This document shows positions 26,541 through 35,086 of a DNA stretch of 61,970 nucleotides, piece after piece. Below the pieces are notes generated by a model that saw only the letters and a list, made by a program, of their open reading frames with translations, was not told the origin of the DNA and searched no databases. The translations under genes were made by a program, and so were the position numbers. The DNA is from Pseudarthrobacter sp. Lineage in GTDB: Bacteria > Actinomycetota > Actinomycetes > Actinomycetales > Micrococcaceae. Each line of letters opens with the position of its first letter. The first letter of the stretch is position 1. The stretch spans positions 1 through 61,970 of the forward strand of contig JAPSJV010000017.1 in assembly GCA_031178005.1 (NCBI GenBank), read 5' to 3'.

Positions 26541-27509
26541 TCAGATGCTGAGCACCACTTTTCCGGCCACGCGGCCGGACCGCAGGTGGTCCATGGCGGC
26601 ACGCGCCCGGGCCAGTGGATAGACGGAATCGACCACCGGCGCCACTTGTCCGGCGTCGATCATGGCTGCCAGAGCCTCCAGATCCGTTCCTTTCTCCACT
26701 GAAATCAGGGCCTTGAGGTTGTGCCTGACAAACGGGTTCAGCGCCGCCGCCCTTAGCGCGCGGTCAAAACCTCCACCAATCTGCCCGCCACCTTCGCCGC
26801 CGACAATCACCAGGGTCCCGCGCGGGGCGAGTATCCGCCGCAGCGCCCTGAGCGGACGGTTGCCTGCGGTATCCAGTACGACGTCGTATTGCCCGCCTGC
26901 CGCCGTCGGCTCTTCCCGCATGTAGTCAATAACCCGGTCCGCGCCCAGCGACAAGACCAGCTCCGCCTTGGCAGCACTGCACACCCCGGTCACGTCGGCG
27001 CCGGCCGCTTTGGCCAGTTGGACGGCAAATGAGCCAACCCCGCCGCCCGCTCCCAGAATCAGCACCCTCTGGCCCGCAGCCACCTGCCCCGCGTCCCGGA
27101 CCGCCTGCAGCGCGGTAACCCCGGAGATGGCGGCAGCGGCCGCCTGTTCAAACGTGAGGCTGGCCGGCTTAAGCGCCAGCTTGCCCTCCTTCGCGCACAC
27201 ATATTCGGCGAACGAACCCTCGCACGTGCCGTACACCTCGTCGCCCGGCTGCCAGCGGCTGACCCCCTCCCCCACCGATTCCACGACGCCGGCAACCTCG
27301 CGGCCCCGCACCGACGTCGAAGGCTTCAGGAAACCAAAACCCAGCCTGGTAAGGTGCGGCAGCCCCGTCATGAGGTGCCAGGCTCCCTGGTCCACGCCCG
27401 CGGCCCGGACGCGAAGGAGCACCTGCCCGGGGCCGGGGGCCGGCTTCTCGATGTCACGCAGTTCCAGTACTTCCGAGGGCCCGTATTTGTCCTGCAGCAC
27501 AGCCTTCAC
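26541..27509 (-). CDS. MDR-family NAD(P)-dependent oxidoreductase (quinone-reductase-like)
   Basis: The protein has 322 residues. The MDR fold shows a GroES-like half (EVLELRDIEKPAPGPGQVLLRV) and a Rossmann half with the nucleotide motif GAGGGVGSFAVQLAKAAGADV. The structural and catalytic zinc ligands of alcohol dehydrogenases are absent, which fits quinone- or enone-reductase relatives. The start codon is GTG (27509) and overlaps the stop of the XRE gene by four bases. It is thus the third gene of a membrane-protein/XRE/MDR operon. Confidence 0.85.
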   Translation of the reverse strand: MKAVLQDKYGPSEVLELRDIEKPAPGPGQVLLRVRAAGVDQGAWHLMTGLPHLTRLGFGFLKPSTSVRGREVAGVVESVGEGVSRWQPGDEVYGTCEGSFAEYVCAKEGKLALKPASLTFEQAAAAAISGVTALQAVRDAGQVAAGQRVLILGAGGGVGSFAVQLAKAAGADVTGVCSAAKAELVLSLGADRVIDYMREEPTAAGGQYDVVLDTAGNRPLRALRRILAPRGTLVIVGGEGGGQIGGGFDRALRAAALNPFVRHNLKALISVEKGTDLEALAAMIDAGQVAPVVDSVYPLARARAAMDHLRSGRVAGKVVLSI

Positions 27510-27733
27510 GATCCGTCTCCTTGCTCGTATTGGAAGACGTCGTCCAACGAAACGTGGAAGACGCCGGCGATCTGGAAGGCCATCTCCAGCGACGGCGAAT
27601 ACCGGCCCTGTTCGATGGCAATGATGGTCTGGCGGGTAACTCCGACTTTCTCGGCCAGCTCGGCCTGGGTCATGCTGCCGGCTTCAAAACGGAGTCGGCG
27701 GATGGAGTTGCTGACCCGCGTTGGCTTCACCAC
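27506..27733 (-). CDS. Small XRE-family transcriptional regulator
   Basis: The protein has 75 residues and is almost only a helix-turn-helix: SMTQAELAEKVGVTRQTIIAIEQGRYSPSLEMAF (residues 22-55), ending VSLDDVFQYEQ. This is the short YgzD/DUF-type regulator normally paired with a small membrane protein, here encoded just upstream. It overlaps both neighbours. It probably binds the tandem repeats at 28167-28213 before the operon (inferred). Confidence 0.88.
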   Translation of the reverse strand: MVKPTRVSNSIRRLRFEAGSMTQAELAEKVGVTRQTIIAIEQGRYSPSLEMAFQIAGVFHVSLDDVFQYEQGDGS

Positions 27734-28155
27734 TGCTGGAACCCCTCGCGGTAGGCGGCAATCTTGGCCATCGATCCAAGGATGGCGGACAGGACAAAGG
27801 CCAGGTAGATGGTGTTGGCGATCCAGAAATGGTCCAGCTCGGCCATTGCCATCAGCAACGCAGCCACCGCCCCAATCACCAGGAAGGACTGGCCGATGTG
27901 TTCACCGACCCGGTAGATTTCCCGGTCCCGTTCATCCTTGGCGCGGTCTGCCTTGGCCGAAAACATGCCCATAACCGCGTGCAGCAGGATGGAGCCCACG
28001 ATCGCCCCGCCAACACTCCACAGCAGCGGCGCTACGTAGGGAACGTCCTGCAGGGGCATGCTGGCGGCCCGGCCCAAAACCACTATCAGATAGACCGCGT
28101 AGGCCACCACCGCCGTAGCGCCGTACAACCAGGCGCTCTTTTCCTCGTAGGACAT
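27727..28155 (-). CDS. Small four-helix membrane protein paired with XRE regulator
   Basis: The protein has 142 residues with four hydrophobic helices: LYGATAVVAYAVYLIVVL, LLWSVGGAIVGSILLHAVMG, IGQSFLVIGAVAALLMAMA and IANTIYLAFVLSAILGSMA. A charged cytoplasmic loop KADRAKDERDREIYR lies between helices 2 and 3. It resembles DUF2178-like proteins encoded with small XRE repressors. The function is unknown. A clear promoter (TTGACA, 17 bases, TACATT) precedes it. Confidence 0.75.
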   Translation of the reverse strand: MSYEEKSAWLYGATAVVAYAVYLIVVLGRAASMPLQDVPYVAPLLWSVGGAIVGSILLHAVMGMFSAKADRAKDERDREIYRVGEHIGQSFLVIGAVAALLMAMAELDHFWIANTIYLAFVLSAILGSMAKIAAYREGFQQW

Positions 28156-28166
28156 TTCCCCACCTC

Positions 28167-28220
28167 ATGTAAAACAAAGCTGACATGAGTAAATGTAAAG
28201 AAATGCCGACATGGTGTCAA
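28167..28220 (-). promoter_or_regulatory. Promoter with two 21-bp tandem operator copies
   Basis: On the minus strand TTGACA (28215-28220) is followed after 17 bases by TACATT (28192-28197). Two copies of a 21-bp repeat (28167-28187 and 28193-28213) match at 17 of 21 positions and are spaced 26 bases start to start. Each is bounded by ATGT and ACAT, a partial inverted repeat. One copy overlaps the promoter spacer and the -10, so bound protein should block transcription. The adjacent XRE protein is the likely ligand. Confidence 0.7.
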
Positions 28221-28273
28221 GAGTTTTTTACTTCAAGCCCGACGGCGGCACAACGCGCCGCGGGTTGCTCCAG

Positions 28274-28846
28274 CTAGTGCCGCCTCGCCGCGGCCCTGGC
28301 TAACGCGCGCCCGGACAGCACCACGGCGGCCGCTGCCCCAACCCACGGCCCGAACACGATCACGGGGTCCATCCAGACATGCGCCAGATCGGCCTTCCTG
28401 CCCTTCCGCGAAATGACCGGATGGTTCCGGAACTCGGCAAACACGCCGCTTTCGGTGACGGGGTTGTCCGGGCGACCGCTGGCAAGGGAGCGCACGTGGC
28501 TCTCCCAGGCGTCCACTCTGTCGCCCAGGATCAGCAGGAGCCAGTGGGCGGCGCGGCCCTCGCTGTAGGTGTACGCACGCCTCCGGATAACTCCGGACAG
28601 CCCCTTCGGCGGGCAGGTGGTCCCAAAAACGGGCGGCAACATTTGATGCTCCACGGAACGCTCCCGCGGCACCTTCTCTTCCTGGCGTTCAGGGAACTCC
28701 CAGTGCGCCCCGGTGATCAGGTCCCTTCGTTCACGGGGCACAGACGGCCGGTCAAGCGGGTTGAGGTCCACGCCCCAACCGGGAATCCGGGCCTTCAGTT
28801 CATCGGTGATCAGCACCTTGGGTGGCTGGTTTGCGGTGTACGGCAC
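28274..28846 (-). CDS. Conserved hypothetical protein of the zinc-alcohol-dehydrogenase operon
   Basis: The protein has 190 residues. The first two thirds are soluble and Pro/Arg-rich (VPRERRDLITGAHWEFPERQ), with PPVFGTTCPPKGLSGVIRR and SEGRAAHWLLLILGDRVD. One C-terminal membrane helix (IVFGPWVGAAAAVVLSGRAL) ends it. Proteins of this kind are encoded after formaldehyde-dehydrogenase-like ADHs in actinobacteria. The function is unknown. It starts 10 bases after the ADH stop on the same strand. Confidence 0.7.
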   Translation of the reverse strand: MPYTANQPPKVLITDELKARIPGWGVDLNPLDRPSVPRERRDLITGAHWEFPERQEEKVPRERSVEHQMLPPVFGTTCPPKGLSGVIRRRAYTYSEGRAAHWLLLILGDRVDAWESHVRSLASGRPDNPVTESGVFAEFRNHPVISRKGRKADLAHVWMDPVIVFGPWVGAAAAVVLSGRALARAAARRH

Positions 28847-28856
28847 GGCACCCTCC

Positions 28857-30005
28857 TTAGGCTCCGTTGGGCGTCAGCAGCGATTTGATGCAGTTGTCCA
28901 GTTTGTTGGAGAAGAGATGGTAGCCCTCGGCAATGTGCTCCAGGGGAATCCTGTGCGTGATCAGGTCCGAGGGCTTGAGGTACCCGTTGCGCACGTGCTC
29001 AAACAGCCGGGGCCATTGCCGCTTTACGGGACACTGGTTCATCCTCAGCGTCAGGCCCTTCTGCATGGCGTCGCCGAACTTCACGGCACTGAAGATCGGC
29101 CCGTAGGCGCCCAGGACTGAGACCGTTCCGGCCTTGCGCGCCGAATCGATGGCCCAGTTCAGCGCCACGGGCGAGCCGCCCTGCAATTTCAGCTTCGCCG
29201 CAGCGACATGTTGCGTCAGGTTGCCTACAGCCTCGGCACCCACCGCTTCGATCACGACGTCGGCACCCAGCCCTTCCGTGATCTTCTTCAGGTGCACCAC
29301 AATGTCGTCGTACTCCAAAAAGTTGTAGGTTTCCGCATGGGCGAAAGTGCGGGCCTTTTCGAGACGGTACTCGAGGTGGTCAATCACGATGACGCGGCCG
29401 GCGCCCATCAGCCAGGCTGATTTTGCGGCAACCAGGCCCACCGGGCCGGCGCCGAAGACCACCACGGTGTCGCCTTCGCCGATGTCCCCCAACTGGGCAC
29501 CAAAGTAGCCGGTGGGCACCGCATCAGTGAGCATCACGGCGTCTTCCTCGCTCATCCACTCAGGTATGGGCGAGGGCCCCACGTCAGCAAACGGAACCCT
29601 GACGAATTCGGCCTGGCCGCCGTCGTACCCGCCGCAGGTGTGCGAATAGCCATAGATCCCGCCTACCGCGGTGGCGTTGGGGTTGACGTTGTGGCAATTG
29701 GAATAGAGGCCGCGGGAACAGAAGTAGCAGGTGCCGCAGAAAATGTTGAAGGGCACCATCACTCGGGCTCCGGGCATCAGGTGCTGCACTGACGGCCCCA
29801 CTTCGTGCACCACGCCGACGAATTCGTGGCCAAAGGTGCTCCCCACCCGGGTGTCCGGAATCATGCCGTGGTACAGGTGCAGGTCCGAGCCGCAGATGGC
29901 CGCCCGGGTTACCCGCACAATGGCATCGTTCGGATGCTCGATCCGCGGAATATCCTTATCTTCGACGCGGATCTCGTAGGGCCCGCGGTACACCATGGCC
30001 TTCAT
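28857..30005 (-). CDS. Zinc-dependent alcohol dehydrogenase, FdhA-like
   Basis: The protein has 382 residues. The catalytic zinc region is CGSDLHLYHG with GHEFVG. The structural zinc site CGTCYFCSRGLYSNC has all four cysteines. The Rossmann motif is VVFGAGPVGLVAAKSAWLMG. It resembles glutathione-independent formaldehyde dehydrogenase and other type-III ADHs, but the substrate is not fixed by sequence. A perfect 15-bp inverted repeat (30027-30062) lies just upstream. The gene is the first of a two-gene operon. Confidence 0.9.
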   Translation of the reverse strand: MKAMVYRGPYEIRVEDKDIPRIEHPNDAIVRVTRAAICGSDLHLYHGMIPDTRVGSTFGHEFVGVVHEVGPSVQHLMPGARVMVPFNIFCGTCYFCSRGLYSNCHNVNPNATAVGGIYGYSHTCGGYDGGQAEFVRVPFADVGPSPIPEWMSEEDAVMLTDAVPTGYFGAQLGDIGEGDTVVVFGAGPVGLVAAKSAWLMGAGRVIVIDHLEYRLEKARTFAHAETYNFLEYDDIVVHLKKITEGLGADVVIEAVGAEAVGNLTQHVAAAKLKLQGGSPVALNWAIDSARKAGTVSVLGAYGPIFSAVKFGDAMQKGLTLRMNQCPVKRQWPRLFEHVRNGYLKPSDLITHRIPLEHIAEGYHLFSNKLDNCIKSLLTPNGA

Positions 30006-30026
30006 CCCGGCCGCCTTCCGTTAGGG

Positions 30027-30062
30027 GTTGTTAAATAGTAACCATGCTTACTATTTAACAAC
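30027..30062. promoter_or_regulatory. 36-bp palindrome in the ADH/DinB divergent region
   Basis: GTTGTTAAATAGTAA (30027-30041) and its exact complement (30048-30062) flank CCATGC. The inner 20 bases match the palindrome at 56705-56724 at 19 of 20 positions. It lies 22 bases from the ADH start and 38 from the DinB start, and may control either gene. Confidence 0.75.
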
Positions 30063-30099
30063 AGGCGTGCCTGTCGGAGGGCCTTGGTAGAGTCCGGAC

Positions 30100-30690
30100 A
30101 TGGACCAGAAGGAAATACTCCACAAGTACCTGCGTACCCGCCGCGAAAGCCTCCTGGCGAAGCTGGATGGCCTCGATGAATACAGCATCCGCAGGCCCAT
30201 GACGCCTACCGGCACCAGCCTGCTGGGCCTGGCGAAGCACGTGGCCAGCGTGGAACTGGGCTACTTTACGGATGTGTTCGGCCGGCCCACGGGGCGCACC
30301 CTGCCCTGGTTTGCCGACGACGCCGCGCCGGATGCGGACATGTGGGCCACCGCCGACGAGTCCCGGGAATCCATCATCGAGCTGCATCACTTTTCCGCCG
30401 CAGCCACAGACGCCACCATCAATGAACTGGAGCTCGATTCCCCGGGCCTGGTCCCCTGGTGGGCGGAAGAGCGCCGCAACGTCACCCTGCACCAGATCCT
30501 TATCCACATGTGCGTGGAGACCGCCCACCATCTGGGCCACGCGGACATCCTGCGGGAAATGATCGACGGCGGAGCCGGGCAAGGTGCCGCCGATTCCAAC
30601 CTGACACCGCGTTCCGCCCAGGATTGGCTGGCCCACCGGGAGCAAATCGAGGCGGCGGCCAGGGAAGCCGCGGACACAGCAACGGCCTGA
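30100..30690 (+). CDS. DinB-superfamily (DUF664) protein
   Basis: The protein has 196 residues and a four-helix DinB fold. Probable metal-binding histidines occur in LLGLAKHVASVELGY and in ILIHMCVETAHHLGHADILRE. DUF664 members include thiol-dependent enzymes that use mycothiol or bacillithiol, but no activity is fixed for this one. It is divergent from the zinc ADH across the palindrome. A thiol-transferase role beside a formaldehyde-type ADH would be sensible but is speculation. Confidence 0.8.
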   Translation: MDQKEILHKYLRTRRESLLAKLDGLDEYSIRRPMTPTGTSLLGLAKHVASVELGYFTDVFGRPTGRTLPWFADDAAPDADMWATADESRESIIELHHFSAAATDATINELELDSPGLVPWWAEERRNVTLHQILIHMCVETAHHLGHADILREMIDGGAGQGAADSNLTPRSAQDWLAHREQIEAAAREAADTATA

Positions 30691-30720
30691 AACCACCCCC
30701 AGAGGGGCAGATTCAGGCCG
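30683..30720. terminator. Hairpin between convergent DinB and NmrA genes
   Basis: CGGCCTGAA (30683-30691) and TTCAGGCCG (30712-30720) enclose an inner CCCC-AGA-GGGG stem. The left arm includes the DinB stop codon. No T-run follows, so the mechanism is uncertain. Confidence 0.5.
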
Positions 30721-30760
30721 CGCTGATATTTGGGCTGATATTGGATTGGGCAGCCGGCCC

Positions 30761-31633
30761 TTAGGCGGCCTGCAGTGACTCCACTGCTGCGCGGACCGCC
30801 TGGTCCATGGGGGTGGTGGGCCGGCCCAATAGTGCGCTGAGATCGTTCCCGTCCACCAGGAGGTCGCCGCGGGCTATCCCCAGATCGGAATCGGCCAGGA
30901 TGTCCGCGAAGGGCGCAGGTACTCCGGCGCCCTTAAGGAGGTTGGCAAACCCGGCGGCGGGCAGGTCCTGGTAGCTGATCTCCTTGCCCGCCGCGGCACC
31001 AGCTTCGGCGGCCAGTCCGGCCAGGGTGAACGCCTGGTCGCTGCCCAGTTCATAAGTCTTTCCGGCCTGGCCTTCAGCAACCAGTACTGCTGCAGCTGCC
31101 TCGGCATAGTCCGCACGGGTGGCGGCGCTGACCCGGCCGCTGCCTGCACTGCCGCTGACAACTCCATACTCAAGATAGGTGGGGATCTGGGCGGTGTAGT
31201 TCTCGATGTACCAGCTGTTGCGGAGGATGGCCACCGGCAGCCCGGATTCCTCCAGCAGTTCTTCCGTGGCAATGTGCTCGGCGGCCAGCTTCATCTGCGT
31301 CGTCCCCGCGTTCGCGATGCTGGTGTAGGCCAGCAGCTCCACGCCCTCAGCCTTGACGGCGTCAATGACAACGCGGTGCTGCTCCAGGCGTTTGCCCACC
31401 TCGCTGCCGGAGATCAGCAGCACCTTGTCCGCGCCCTTAAGGGCCTCCGCAACCGATGCGGCGTCGTCGTAGTCCATTGGCTTGACCTGCACGCCGCGAG
31501 CGGCAAAGTCCGCCAGCTTTTCGATGGAACGGCCGACGGCGACGATCGACTCAGCCGGAACGTTGCGGTTCAGGAGGGCTTCCAGGACGAGGTTTCCGAG
31601 GTGTCCGGTTGCTCCGGTAATAACGATGCTCAA
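30761..31633 (-). CDS. NmrA-like NAD(P)H:quinone oxidoreductase (QOR2 type)
   Basis: The protein has 290 residues of the atypical SDR class. The N-terminal nucleotide motif is ITGATGHLGNLVLEALL. LLAYTSIANAGTTQMKLAAEH and AILRNSWYIENYTAQIPTYL are as in QOR2/YtfG quinone reductases. The start codon is TTG (31633) after AAAGGGA. It is divergent from an HxlR regulator, the arrangement known for the QorR-Qor2 pair of Corynebacterium, so quinone or diamide stress response is likely. Confidence 0.85.
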   Translation of the reverse strand: MSIVITGATGHLGNLVLEALLNRNVPAESIVAVGRSIEKLADFAARGVQVKPMDYDDAASVAEALKGADKVLLISGSEVGKRLEQHRVVIDAVKAEGVELLAYTSIANAGTTQMKLAAEHIATEELLEESGLPVAILRNSWYIENYTAQIPTYLEYGVVSGSAGSGRVSAATRADYAEAAAAVLVAEGQAGKTYELGSDQAFTLAGLAAEAGAAAGKEISYQDLPAAGFANLLKGAGVPAPFADILADSDLGIARGDLLVDGNDLSALLGRPTTPMDQAVRAAVESLQAA

Positions 31634-31705
31634 GTGATTCCCTTTCGGTGGTTTGCGCGGTCACTATGCCTAACCGGGCATCCTGGCAATTACTTCCCCT
31701 CGGAG

Positions 31706-31730
31706 AGTACGCACTTTGAAGTAAGGTACT
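31706..31730. promoter_or_regulatory. Possible HxlR operator
   Basis: AGTAC (31706-31710) and GTACT (31726-31730) enclose ACTTTGAAGT, which is itself near-palindromic. The site overlaps the ribosome-binding region of the HxlR gene. DUF24/HxlR regulators bind GTAC-type palindromes, so autoregulation is plausible. Confidence 0.35.
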
Positions 31731-31733
31731 GAC

Positions 31734-32111
31734 ATGGAAGTTAGTTATGACCCGTTGCGGGCAACAGCTGCGTTGGAGAACGGAATTTTTCCAGCAGGAT
31801 GCCCCAGCCGGACCGTCCTGGACCACGTCACCAGCAAATGGGGCGTGCTGGTCCTGCTGGCATTGTCCGAGCGCGAGCACCGCTGGAGCGAGCTGCGCCG
31901 CCGGGCGGACGGCATCAGCGAGAAGATGCTGGCCCAGACCCTGAAGACACTTGAGCAGGACGGCCTGGTCCACCGCCAGTCGCAGCCTGTCATCCCGCCG
32001 CGGGTGGACTACAGCCTGACCGATTCCGGCCAGGAAGTGGCTGCCCTGCTGGTTCCACTGGCCACCTGGGCGTTCGAGAATGCGGAGAAAATCCTTGGCA
32101 ACCGGAACTGA
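31734..32111 (+). CDS. HxlR/DUF24-family redox regulator (QorR-like)
   Basis: The protein has 125 residues. The winged helix region reads VLDHVTSKWGVLVLLALSE, then ISEKMLAQTLKTLEQDGLVHR and PPRVDYSLTDSG. The cysteine in FPAGCPSRT occupies the position of the redox-sensing Cys of QorR, HypR and YodB. It is divergent from the quinone reductase gene, its probable target. Confidence 0.85.
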   Translation: MEVSYDPLRATAALENGIFPAGCPSRTVLDHVTSKWGVLVLLALSEREHRWSELRRRADGISEKMLAQTLKTLEQDGLVHRQSQPVIPPRVDYSLTDSGQEVAALLVPLATWAFENAEKILGNRN

Positions 32112-32454
32112 AACGCAGACGGCGCGGCGGTACTGGCTGATCCTGACCGGGTTGATGGCAGGCGCGGTGCTGATAGTTGGTCTTGTCCCGGCGCCGTGGG
32201 TGTATTGCGCAGGGCTGGGCATTTTTGGCGCCGTCTTGCTGGCCGGCTGGAAAATCGGCTGGCAGCCCCCGGACGCTGAAGCCACCGGCAGTAACCGGCC
32301 CATCGGATTCCCGGTTTACGCCACCTTCCTGGCCCTGATGCTGGCGCAGCTGCTGCGGGAGTCGATGGCCGCCGTCGTTCTTGTTCCGTTCCTTGCCCTT
32401 GCCGTGCCCGGCTCAACCTTCATGTGGCTGAGGCGCCGGAAAATCCGGCCCTGA
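32080..32454 (+). CDS. Small membrane protein overlapping HxlR gene
   Basis: The protein has up to 124 residues and four hydrophobic segments: WLILTGLMAGAVLIVGLVP, WVYCAGLGIFGAVLLAGW, YATFLALMLAQLL and VVLVPFLALAVPGSTFMWL. ATG 32080 overlaps the HxlR gene by 32 bases. TTG 32095 would overlap by 17. No family is recognised. It is probably co-transcribed with the regulator. Confidence 0.6.
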   Translation: MRRKSLATGTETQTARRYWLILTGLMAGAVLIVGLVPAPWVYCAGLGIFGAVLLAGWKIGWQPPDAEATGSNRPIGFPVYATFLALMLAQLLRESMAAVVLVPFLALAVPGSTFMWLRRRKIRP

Positions 32455-32586
32455 CCAGCCAAAACCGGCCCCCACACGCGGAATCTGAGATGTAAGACAC
32501 CGGCATCCCGTGAGGCCGATCACGTCCGCGTCGGGGATGGTCTGCTGTTAAGCAGTCCCCTCCCCAAAGACGAGAAGGTATTTCGC

Positions 32587-34074
32587 ATGCAACAAGCCCC
32601 AAGCCAGGTCAGGCCTGAGCAAGGACCGGCGCCGCTCCAGAAGGCGGGTGCCGTCGTCGAAACGGTGTTGAACCGCGGACTGAACGTCCGGCACATCCGC
32701 TTTATGGCCCTGGGCTCGGCCATCGGAACGGGGCTGTTCTACGGTTCAGCGTCCGCCATCCAGAAAGCAGGACCGGCCGTACTGCTGGCCTACATCATCG
32801 GCGGCGCCGCCGTATTCATGGTGATGCGGGCACTGGGCGAAATGGCTGTCCGGCACCCGGTCTCCGGATCATTCGGGCAGTACGCCAGCCGCTATCTTGG
32901 TCCGCTGGCAGGCTTCGTGACGGGCTGGACCTACGTCTTTGAGATGGCGATTGTGGCCATCGCCGATGTCACCGCCTTCAGCATCTATATGGGATTCTGG
33001 TTCCCGCACGTGGACCGCTGGATCTGGATCCTGGCGATTATTTTCTTCCTGGGCGCCATGAACCTGCTCAGCGTGAAGGTGTTCGGTGAACTGGAGTTCT
33101 GGTTCTCGCTGATCAAGGTGGTGGCCATCATCGGCATGATCGTTGGCGGCGCCGCGATCATCGTCTTCGGTTTCCAGGCAGCAGATTCCACGGTGGCACC
33201 GGGCCTGGGCAACCTCGTGCAGCACGGCGGCTTCTTCCCCAACGGGTTCGAAGGGCTCCTGGCCTCGTTCGCCGTCGTGATGTTTGCGTTCGGCGGGATT
33301 GAGACGCTGGGCATCACTGCCGGCGAAGCGGCCAACCCCAAAAAGGTCATCCCGCAGGCCGTGAACACGGTTCCCGTCCGGGTGCTGCTCTTTTACGTAT
33401 TGACCCTGGGCGTCCTGATGAGCCTCTTCCCGTGGAACGAGATCGGTACCAACGGCAGCCCGTTCGTCCAGATCTTCAGCGGCCTGGGCATCCCCGCGGC
33501 GCCGCACATCCTCAATGCCGTGGTGATCACCGCCGCCCTCTCCGCCATCAACAGCGACATCTTTGGCGCCGGGCGCATCCTCTTCGGCTTGTCCCGGCAG
33601 GGCCACGCGCCCGCCGCGTTCGGCAAGATTTCCCGTCATGGCGTGCCCTGGATGACGGTGGTGATGATGGCAGGCATCCTCCTGGTGGGCGTGGTACTGA
33701 ACGCCGTGATCCCGGAGAACGTGTTTGTACTGATCGCCTCGATCGCCACGTTCGCGACGGTGTGGGTCTGGGTCATGATCCTTGCCTCCCATGTGGCAAT
33801 GAAGCGGGAGATCGCACGGAAGGGCATGCCGGCGTCGGAATTCCCCTCGCCATGGTGGCCGGCCGCATCCATCCTCACCATCGCATTCATGGCCATGGTG
33901 ATCACCATCCTGGGCGTCTTCGAGGACACCCGCGTCGCCCTCTACGTGGGGGCCGTGTGGCTGGGCCTGCTGGTGATCGCCTACCGTCTGTGGGTCAAGG
34001 GGAACGGCCGACGCCGGGCCGAACTGGTGGACGAAACCTCGTCTTTGCCGGTGGTTGAGCCCTCTGGTGGTTGA
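32587..34074 (+). CDS. APC-superfamily amino-acid permease
   Basis: The protein has 495 residues and 12 membrane helices. It begins with [24 protein letters not shown], the AAT-family signature. The conserved [28 protein letters not shown] loop (about 237-264) is present. This branch holds GABA, proline, aromatic and asparagine permeases, and the substrate cannot be fixed. The last codons (PVVEPSGG) are encoded by the first copy of the intergenic repeat that follows, so the gene end has been extended or replaced by the repeat. Confidence 0.9.
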   Translation: MQQAPSQVRPEQGPAPLQKAGAVVETVLNRGLNVRHIRFMALGSAIGTGLFYGSASAIQKAGPAVLLAYIIGGAAVFMVMRALGEMAVRHPVSGSFGQYASRYLGPLAGFVTGWTYVFEMAIVAIADVTAFSIYMGFWFPHVDRWIWILAIIFFLGAMNLLSVKVFGELEFWFSLIKVVAIIGMIVGGAAIIVFGFQAADSTVAPGLGNLVQHGGFFPNGFEGLLASFAVVMFAFGGIETLGITAGEAANPKKVIPQAVNTVPVRVLLFYVLTLGVLMSLFPWNEIGTNGSPFVQIFSGLGIPAAPHILNAVVITAALSAINSDIFGAGRILFGLSRQGHAPAAFGKISRHGVPWMTVVMMAGILLVGVVLNAVIPENVFVLIASIATFATVWVWVMILASHVAMKREIARKGMPASEFPSPWWPAASILTIAFMAMVITILGVFEDTRVALYVGAVWLGLLVIAYRLWVKGNGRRRAELVDETSSLPVVEPSGG

Positions 34075-34136
34075 GCCTGTCGAAACCGGGGATCTCGACA
34101 AGCTCAACCACCGGGGTTTCGACAAGCTCAACCACC
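34050..34136. repeat. REP-like cluster based on GGTGGTTGAGCCTGTCGAAACC
   Basis: Two forward units (34050-34060, truncated, and 34066-34087) are followed by two inverse units (34093-34112 and 34116-34136, CGACAAGCTCAACCACC). Together they can fold into alternative stems between the convergent permease and methyltransferase genes. I recall this unit as common in Micrococcales intergenic regions. The copy number cannot be counted here. Confidence 0.8.
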
Positions 34137-34140
34137 AGGG

Positions 34141-35031
34141 TTACTCCGGGTCGTGGCGGACCGCTGCTCCCTTGGCGAAGGCGCGGACCTGCGCGTCGTT
34201 CCAGATGTGGGCGGGGACGGCACCGCCCAGGAGGCGGCGGGCCATGGCGGGATCGTCGTCGAACGGTTGGTCTGAGCCGGCCATGATCATGTTGCCGTAG
34301 CGCCTGCCCTTGAGCATGGCGGGATCGGCAATAAGCGCCGTGTATGCGAAGGCGGCTGCGATGGTGGCGGCGTCCTCCCGGGCATTTTTCAGGTCCGGGG
34401 CGTCGCCCGAGTTCACCACATAGATTCCGCCGGGCGCCAGGACGTTGCGGACGTGCCCGATGAACTCCAGGGTGGTGAGCGGCCTGGGTGTCAGGGAGCC
34501 GGCAAAGACATCCCGAATGATGAAGTCCCGGGTATCCGGCGTCAACGACTCGGTGACTTCCCGGGCCTCCCCCACCCGGAGCCGGAGCATGGGTGCCTTG
34601 GGCAGATCGAACCAGCCGCGGACGTATTCGGCCAGTTTGCCGTCCAGCTCCACCACTACCTGGCGCGAATCGGGGTAGGCCGAGTGGAAGTACCGGGCCA
34701 TGGAGCAGGCGCCGCCGCCCAGATGCAGGCCGCGCAGTTTGGACGGGGCGCCGGTGGGCCAACGGGACTCGATCAGGGCCGCGATCCAGCGCATGTACTC
34801 AAAGTCCAGGAAGAGCGGATCGGCCACGTCGATGTGCGAGCTCATTACTCCGTTGATCCTGAGCAGCCAGCCAGTGGAGTTGTCCTGGTCCGCGATCAGC
34901 TCGCAGTCGCCGGTGTCGATGTAGTAGACACCCTCGACCGGTCCGTCAGCTTTGGTGCCCTTGGGCAGTTCGATGACTCCCGGCGTCGTGCTTCCCTGGT
35001 TCCTGCCGCCACTTTTGCCGCGCCGCGCCAC
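34141..35031 (-). CDS. Spermidine-synthase-like methyltransferase-fold protein
   Basis: The protein has 296 residues from GTG 35031 (preceded by GCAGGG). TTG 35075 upstream in frame is an alternative. The Rossmann core shows LRGLHLGGGACSMARYF, then VVVELDGKLAEYV, FIIRDVFAGSLTP and GGIYVVNSGDAP. This resembles spermidine synthase (SpeE), but usual polyamine-site residues are not obvious, so it may have another aminopropyl- or methyltransferase-like role. It lies 55 bases after the HldE gene and is probably the last gene of the ALDH-HldE operon. Confidence 0.7.
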   Translation of the reverse strand: MARRGKSGGRNQGSTTPGVIELPKGTKADGPVEGVYYIDTGDCELIADQDNSTGWLLRINGVMSSHIDVADPLFLDFEYMRWIAALIESRWPTGAPSKLRGLHLGGGACSMARYFHSAYPDSRQVVVELDGKLAEYVRGWFDLPKAPMLRLRVGEAREVTESLTPDTRDFIIRDVFAGSLTPRPLTTLEFIGHVRNVLAPGGIYVVNSGDAPDLKNAREDAATIAAAFAYTALIADPAMLKGRRYGNMIMAGSDQPFDDDPAMARRLLGGAVPAHIWNDAQVRAFAKGAAVRHDPE

Positions 35032-35086
35032 TAGCCCTGCACCCGGTCCCGCACGGTTTTTCTCATGCTTCAACCCTAATCCAGGC

